From Bradyrhizobium sp. (GTDB lineage Bacteria > Pseudomonadota > Alphaproteobacteria > Rhizobiales > Xanthobacteraceae), in NCBI GenBank assembly GCA_028290305.1, contig JAQGKC010000455.1, forward strand, positions 1 to 27,034: a stretch of 27,034 nt of DNA, written 5' to 3'. Shown here piece by piece: positions 23,428-27,034 of the stretch (positions are counted from its first letter, which is position 1; every line of letters begins with the position of its first letter). Position numbers and translations under genes: made by a program. A model generated the notes under the pieces. The model saw only the letters and a program-made list of their open reading frames with translations. It did no database searches and was not told where the DNA came from.

Positions 23428-24420
23428 ATGCTTGATCGTCAGCCCAGCTCACCAACAACAATTGCAGGTTCCAAGGCCCATCGCCGGGAAGACGGCGGCG
23501 CATCGGCCGACCGCTCGCCGACGCCTGGCAAGATCGGTTTTGTGGGGCTCGGTCACATGGGTACGGCAATGGCCGCAAATCTGGTGGCTGCGGGCTGTCC
23601 TGTGATTGGATATGTCCGCCGTCAGGACCAGATGGGCAAAGTCCGTGCGCTCGGTGTTTCCCCGACCATGGAGATATCAGAGCTTTTCGACTGCGAGATC
23701 GTCATCAGCATGCTGCCGGACGACGACGCAGTGCGAGGCGTCGTATTTGGGCACGAAGATAAATCCGGACTGGCGGCAGGCCTGGCGCCGGGTGCCATCC
23801 ATTTGTCGATGAGCACGATCAGCACCGCCGCCGCGGCAGAGTTCGCAAGCGAGCATCTGCGTCGCGGTCAGGGTTATGTCGCAGCGCCGGTGTTCGGAAA
23901 CCCCGACGCCGCCAGAGCCCACCAATTGTTCGTCGTCGCTGCCGGCGCCCCCGTCGATGTCGAGCGCTGTCGCCTGCTAACAGACAATCTCGGCCAGACT
24001 TTCGTCGTGGGCGACGATCCAGCGCAAGCCAACCTGATCAAGCTGCTCGGCAATATGATGACGGCTACGGCGCTTGAAGTGCTCGGCGAAATCGTCGCCG
24101 TGCTCCGAAAGCGCGGGCTCGATCCGCAAACCTTCATCGACATCCTGACAGGGACCATGTTCGGCGGCCGCGTCCACCGAATCTACGGTAGTAAAATCGT
24201 CGATCAGAGCTACGCCCCGGGACTGGCGCTGCCTCTCGCACTCAAGGATGTACGCCTCGCGCTCGCCGAAGCCGAGAAGGCGGGCGTGCCGATGCCGTCG
24301 GTGAGCGTGGTTCGAGATCGATTGATCACGGGGATCGCGCGGGGCTATGCCGGCCTCGACTGGACTGCGCTTGGCCTTGTCGCCGCAGACGAGGCCGGAA
24401 TTGGAGCGCGCTTGCCCTGA
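23428..24420 (+). CDS. NAD(P)-dependent oxidoreductase of the 3-hydroxyisobutyrate dehydrogenase family
   Basis: A 330-residue beta-hydroxyacid dehydrogenase-like protein. The Rossmann nucleotide motif is GFVGLGHMGTAMAANL (Gly40, Gly42, Gly45). The middle has the substrate-site strands HLSMSTIS and AAPVFGNPDAARA, and Lys205 in LIKLLGNMM is the catalytic lysine position. The C-terminal helical domain (about 200-325) includes the LPLALKDVRLALAEA segment. The family covers 3-hydroxyisobutyrate, tartronate-semialdehyde and glyoxylate reductases and imine reductases. The APVFGNPDAA version of the substrate loop differs from the SGG version of tartronate-semialdehyde reductase, so GlxR is not assigned despite gcl in the window. 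The first 33 residues are an unusual hydrophilic extension, but ATG 23428 has a strong AGGAG site. Confidence 0.88.
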   Translation: MLDRQPSSPTTIAGSKAHRREDGGASADRSPTPGKIGFVGLGHMGTAMAANLVAAGCPVIGYVRRQDQMGKVRALGVSPTMEISELFDCEIVISMLPDDDAVRGVVFGHEDKSGLAAGLAPGAIHLSMSTISTAAAAEFASEHLRRGQGYVAAPVFGNPDAARAHQLFVVAAGAPVDVERCRLLTDNLGQTFVVGDDPAQANLIKLLGNMMTATALEVLGEIVAVLRKRGLDPQTFIDILTGTMFGGRVHRIYGSKIVDQSYAPGLALPLALKDVRLALAEAEKAGVPMPSVSVVRDRLITGIARGYAGLDWTALGLVAADEAGIGARLP

Positions 24421-24609
24421 GGAGGCTAGGGAAGCAGAGCGTCCGGGAGAAAGGGAGAGTTTCTTCAGCCTTTCTCCGGGAGGTGCGGAAGGCAGGATCG
24501 GCTTTGGTGCAGTTGCCGATATGCCGCGCGACGATTTCAGAGGTTGCACCCAGCGCCGCGCTTCGCTCGTTTGAAGCCGGTCATCGCGATCACGCCAACA
24601 GTGTCTCTC
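24421..24609. other. Intergenic region with a 9-pair hairpin between convergent genes
   Basis: GGAGAAAGG (24446-24454) pairs with CCTTTCTCC (24469-24477), leaving a 14-base loop; this is the probable end signal for the upstream dehydrogenase gene. No U-run follows. The rest of the gap, up to the end of the leftward HD gene at 24610, shows no gene. Confidence 0.5.
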
Positions 24610-25290
24610 TCAACCAACAACATTTAGCTTTCTTGAGCCAGATTCTGCGGCGCTCGGCCATGCCGATCCGCGGATCACGCTGCAAAAATTGCCGCGCCTG
24701 AAGGTTGGGTCCTTGTCCGCGAGCACATCGGCCTTGACGTTGCCGAACGTCGTATCCGGCTTATGCTTGATCCCGTCGTAGAAGGCCTGGATGATGTCTT
24801 CCTTGAAATGGTCATCGCGTGGATGGGCGTGCACCACCGTCTCGCGTTCGGCGTTGCTGTATTCAGGATAGGTGAGGCCCAGCACGTCCATCTCGACGCC
24901 CGCGGTCACCAGCGCGACGACGGGATGCATGTGTTGCGGAATGCCCGGTGTCGTGTGCAGCGCGATCGCCGTCCAGACCGTATCGATATCCGCCTGCGAA
25001 ATGCCGCGGCTGCGCAGGAAATCGCGGGCGGCATTGGCGCCATCGACTTCAAATCGCTCGTGAGCGCTGTTGTGCTCGTGGGTGAGGCCCATGTCGTGGA
25101 ACATGGCGCCCGTGTAAAGCAGCTCCGGATCGAAGCGCAAACCACGATGTTTGCCGGCCAGGGCGCCAAAATAATAGACCCGGCTGGAATGATGGAACAA
25201 CAACGGTGATTCGGTGTCGCGTACCAGTTCCGTCACGTCCCGCGCCAGTTGACTGTCGGGAATGCTGATCCCGTTGATAGATAATGCCAT
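24610..25290 (-). CDS. HD-domain hydrolase (cyanamide hydratase-like)
   Basis: A 226-residue HD-superfamily metal-dependent protein. Metal ligands expected of the fold are visible: His33/His34 (LLFHHSSRVYYFG), the His65-Asp66 pair (GAMFHDMGLTHEH), His112 (IALHTTPGIPQH) and Asp135 (GVEMDVLG). The RVYYFG...FHDMGLT pattern resembles fungal cyanamide hydratase and its bacterial relatives rather than nucleotide phosphohydrolases, but the substrate is unknown. The frame is open upstream to 25380, but ATG 25290 follows GGAGGA by five bases and begins the conserved region. The end (AAESGSRKLNVVG) looks like an extension past the usual RGNFCSVIRGSAW ending, perhaps after loss of the original stop codon. 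It is divergent from a GlxA-type regulator (119-base gap) that probably controls it. Confidence 0.88.
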   Translation of the reverse strand: MALSINGISIPDSQLARDVTELVRDTESPLLFHHSSRVYYFGALAGKHRGLRFDPELLYTGAMFHDMGLTHEHNSAHERFEVDGANAARDFLRSRGISQADIDTVWTAIALHTTPGIPQHMHPVVALVTAGVEMDVLGLTYPEYSNAERETVVHAHPRDDHFKEDIIQAFYDGIKHKPDTTFGNVKADVLADKDPTFRRGNFCSVIRGSAWPSAAESGSRKLNVVG

Positions 25291-25343
25291 GAGATTCCTC
25301 CATCTGGACGATTGCACAGCCCAGATAATAGGAAGCGGGACAG

Positions 25344-25370
25344 TTGGCGCCAATTGACGTAATACGTCAA
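25344..25370. promoter_or_regulatory. Two adjacent palindromes between the HD gene and the AraC-type regulator
   Basis: TTGGCGCCAA (25344-25353) is a perfect ten-base palindrome, directly followed by TTGACGT-AAT-ACGTCAA (25354-25370), a perfect 7-3-7 inverted repeat. Both lie in the 119-base divergent gap. Such paired sites suit the regulator encoded at 25410; the TTGACG may also serve as a -35 box. Binding is inferred. Confidence 0.55.
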
Positions 25371-25409
25371 TATCGGACATAGTCGGATCAGAACGGACAC
25401 GGAAAGAGC

Positions 25410-26387
25410 ATGGCGGTCAAAACCAGAACCGTAGCGATCCTCGCCACGCCCGGCGTCCAGTTGCTGGATGTGTCGGGTCCGCTGGATGTGTTTGCCGAAG
25501 CCAATGTGCAGGCGGGCAGGGCCGCCTATCGCCTGGTCATTGTCGCCAGCGCGCGCGGCAATCTGCGCAGCTCATCCGGGGTCAGGCTTGTCCCCGATTA
25601 CGTCATTGGCGATGGGGTCGACGGGAAGATCGACACGTTGCTGGTCGCGGGAGCTCCGAACGCACCGGATGCCCGGCCCGACAAGGCTGTCGTCACGTGG
25701 CTCCGCCGTCATGCCCCTGCCGCGCGGCGCTATGGTTCGGTGTGCAGCGGGGCGTTCCTGCTGGCCGCGACGGGGTTGCTCGATGGACGCCGTGTGACCA
25801 CGCATTGGGCGGTCGCGCAGCGGCTTGCGAAGGATTATCCAAAGGTCACCGTCGATGAGGATGCGATTCACGTCAGGGATGGACGTCTGCGGACCGCAGC
25901 CGGTGTGACCGCCGGCCTGGATCTGGCGTTGGCGCTTGTCGAAGAGGATCTTGGACACGAGATCGCGATGAAGGTCGCAGGCCAGCTCGTGATGTTTTTC
26001 AAACGGCCCGGCGGCCAGATGCAGTTCAGCCGCAGGGGTGAAGCGGCGCCGGCCGGCCGGTCGGCACTTCAGGAAGTGCAGCGCTTTGTTGCGGCCAATC
26101 CGTCCGCCGATCACCGCGTTGCCGACCTTGCCGAGCGAATGAAGCTGAGCCCGCGGCATTTTGCGCGGCTCTTCCACAACGAGGTCGGCATCACACCGGC
26201 GGCGTGGGTGGAAACCACCCGCGTCGCAGCCGCGCGGCGATTGCTGGAGGACGGTCAGAACGCGCCGAAGCAGGTCGCCGTGCTCTGCGGCTTTGCCGAT
26301 GCCGATACGCTTCGCCGTGCTTTCGCACGTCACGTCGGCGTCAGCCCCGCGGAATATCGCAAGCGTTACGCCAAAGCCTCGGAGTGA
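25410..26387 (+). CDS. GlxA-family AraC-type transcriptional regulator (DJ-1/PfpI domain plus AraC HTH)
   Basis: A 325-residue two-domain regulator. Residues 5-190 form a DJ-1/PfpI (amidotransferase-like) domain (LDVSGPLDVFAEAN; Cys112 in YGSVCSGAFLLAATGLLDG, the nucleophile-elbow position; TTHWAVAQ; AAGVTAGLDLAL). Residues 220-320 are an AraC helix-turn-helix pair (DLAERMKLSPRHFARLFHNE, then VAVLCGFADADTLRRAFARHVGVSPAEYRKRY). Such proteins sense small molecules, often nitrogen compounds, and usually activate a neighbouring gene. Divergent placement with the HD hydrolase suggests that gene is the target. ATG 25410 is preceded by GGAAAGAG. The downstream Pro/Thr-rich gene is convergent. Confidence 0.92.
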   Translation: MAVKTRTVAILATPGVQLLDVSGPLDVFAEANVQAGRAAYRLVIVASARGNLRSSSGVRLVPDYVIGDGVDGKIDTLLVAGAPNAPDARPDKAVVTWLRRHAPAARRYGSVCSGAFLLAATGLLDGRRVTTHWAVAQRLAKDYPKVTVDEDAIHVRDGRLRTAAGVTAGLDLALALVEEDLGHEIAMKVAGQLVMFFKRPGGQMQFSRRGEAAPAGRSALQEVQRFVAANPSADHRVADLAERMKLSPRHFARLFHNEVGITPAAWVETTRVAAARRLLEDGQNAPKQVAVLCGFADADTLRRAFARHVGVSPAEYRKRYAKASE

Positions 26388-26401
26388 GAAAGCGCCGCGG
26401 C

Positions 26402-27034
26402 TCAGCAGCCCGATGGAGGCGATACACCAGGCGTTGCTGCGGCGCCGGTGGCGTTGGCTGGCGCCATCATGCCGGGCGTCGCCAGATTCATCGTCATGCT
26501 CTCGGCACACGCCGACGTGTTCGGCGTCGGCACTACGGTCAGCGTCGGGTCGATGCTGGTGCTGCCAAGCTCCGTGATCGCGGGTTGAATCGCGCCAGGT
26601 GATGGGTTGCCCGGAATTTCCGGAGTTGAGAGCGGCAAAGCCGCGCCATTGGTCGGCGGACCTCCCGGCGTGGAGCTGCATATGGTCGTCGAGGAACTGC
26701 CAAGGGGGGGCGTTGGCGATATGGTCCCGGTCGTGCTGCCGACGCTGGCCGTGGGAATGGTGCCCAATGGTACCGCCGCCGTCATTGTGGTCGACGGCAT
26801 CGTAGTGGCAGCGCTGCCCGCCATGGATGTAGAGACCGTGTTTGGTATCGTGGGCGCGGAAGCCGTAGCTGGCAACGCCGGCACGGCTACCACGGACGTT
26901 GGCGGCACCGGTATGGTCGTGCCGGGAAGTGTGGACATAAAAGATGACAACGGTGTCGCGGACAGCAACAACGGCGCGGTGCCGTTAGTTGTGGGCGTGG
27001 AGGAGGCAGGCGGTATGGCTGATGTCGTCGGTGC
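26402..27034 (-). CDS. Pro/Thr/Ser/Ala-rich low-complexity protein (C-terminal part)
   Basis: A leftward frame is open from the right window edge to the TGA at 26402, giving the last 210 residues of a longer protein. About two thirds of the residues are Pro, Thr, Ser, Ala or Gly, as in SMAGSAATTMPSTTMTAAV and STPGGPPTNGAALPLSTPE, with hardly any charged residues; it ends SPPSGC. The composition suggests an extended, probably exported or surface-linked polypeptide. Its start, and so any signal peptide, is off the window. Cysteines are few (CSSTPGG, SACAES and the last residue). The opposite strand also has a long open frame, a side effect of the skewed composition, so coding on this strand is probable rather than certain. 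Confidence 0.55.
   Translation of the reverse strand, partial: APTTSAIPPASSTPTTNGTAPLLLSATPLSSFMSTLPGTTIPVPPTSVVAVPALPATASAPTIPNTVSTSMAGSAATTMPSTTMTAAVPLGTIPTASVGSTTGTISPTPPLGSSSTTICSSTPGGPPTNGAALPLSTPEIPGNPSPGAIQPAITELGSTSIDPTLTVVPTPNTSACAESMTMNLATPGMMAPANATGAAATPGVSPPSGC

Noticed and set aside
23428..24420. Assignment as tartronate-semialdehyde reductase (glxR) to pair with gcl
   Set aside because: The substrate loop reads APVFGNPDAA instead of the SGG-type loop of that enzyme, and the gene is 11 kb from gcl.
25572..26681. Leftward frame of 369 codons opposite the GlxA-type regulator
   Set aside because: The plus strand has two well-matched domains, while the antisense product is Arg/His/Asp-rich with no family features.

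Overview
The window is GC-rich, densely coding DNA that looks chromosomal and alphaproteobacterial, most like Bradyrhizobium, Rhodopseudomonas and relatives. That placement is inferred from protein style and gene content: an oxalyl-CoA decarboxylase locus, an orphan Bug-type binding protein, many GntR/IclR/LysR/AraC regulators and a lysine/alanine-rich histone-like protein. No rRNA, tRNA, CRISPR array, insertion sequence or phage gene was recognised.

Left third (1-6064): a partial histone-like gene is followed by an oxalate locus. oxc and a GntR/FCD regulator read leftward. A 709-residue acyl-CoA synthetase of the ADP-forming type, with its ATP-grasp domain at the N-terminus, reads rightward. 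The 182-base divergent region carries two copies of TGGCAT-N5-ATGCCA, each over the spacer and -10 region of a TTGACA promoter, which suggests one regulator controls both arms. No frc gene lies next to oxc. An IclR regulator follows behind a strong hairpin.

6149-9772: three leftward genes encode a natural fusion of a MOSC domain with a flavin/NAD reductase and a 2Fe-2S ferredoxin domain, a tandem DUF427 protein, and a DUF899 thioredoxin-like protein. This looks like a small redox or detoxification module.

10347-18583: a glyoxylate carboligase (gcl) and a VanZ-like membrane protein come first. A catabolic cluster follows. Separate PYR and PP subunits of a ThDP 2-oxoacid decarboxylase (sulfopyruvate/phosphonopyruvate decarboxylase type) diverge from a Bug-type solute-binding protein, a lactonase-like amidohydrolase (ATGA overlap) and a D-2-hydroxyacid dehydrogenase. 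Together these suggest uptake, hydrolysis, oxidation and decarboxylation of an unidentified acid. A GH13 glycosidase follows.

18677-27034: a GcvA-like LysR regulator diverges from an MFS carrier and a CapA-like gene. Then comes a gene-poor, eroded stretch (about 22330-23427) with a C-terminal remnant resembling indolepyruvate ferredoxin oxidoreductase and a small secreted-protein gene broken by one extra G. After it lie a 3-hydroxyisobutyrate-dehydrogenase-family oxidoreductase, an HD-domain hydrolase divergent from a GlxA-type AraC regulator with two adjacent palindromes between them, and the C-terminal part of a Pro/Thr/Ser/Ala-rich protein running off the right edge.

The best candidates for undescribed biology are the MOSC-reductase-ferredoxin fusion with its DUF neighbours, the split decarboxylase cluster, and the ADP-forming ligase under shared control with oxc.
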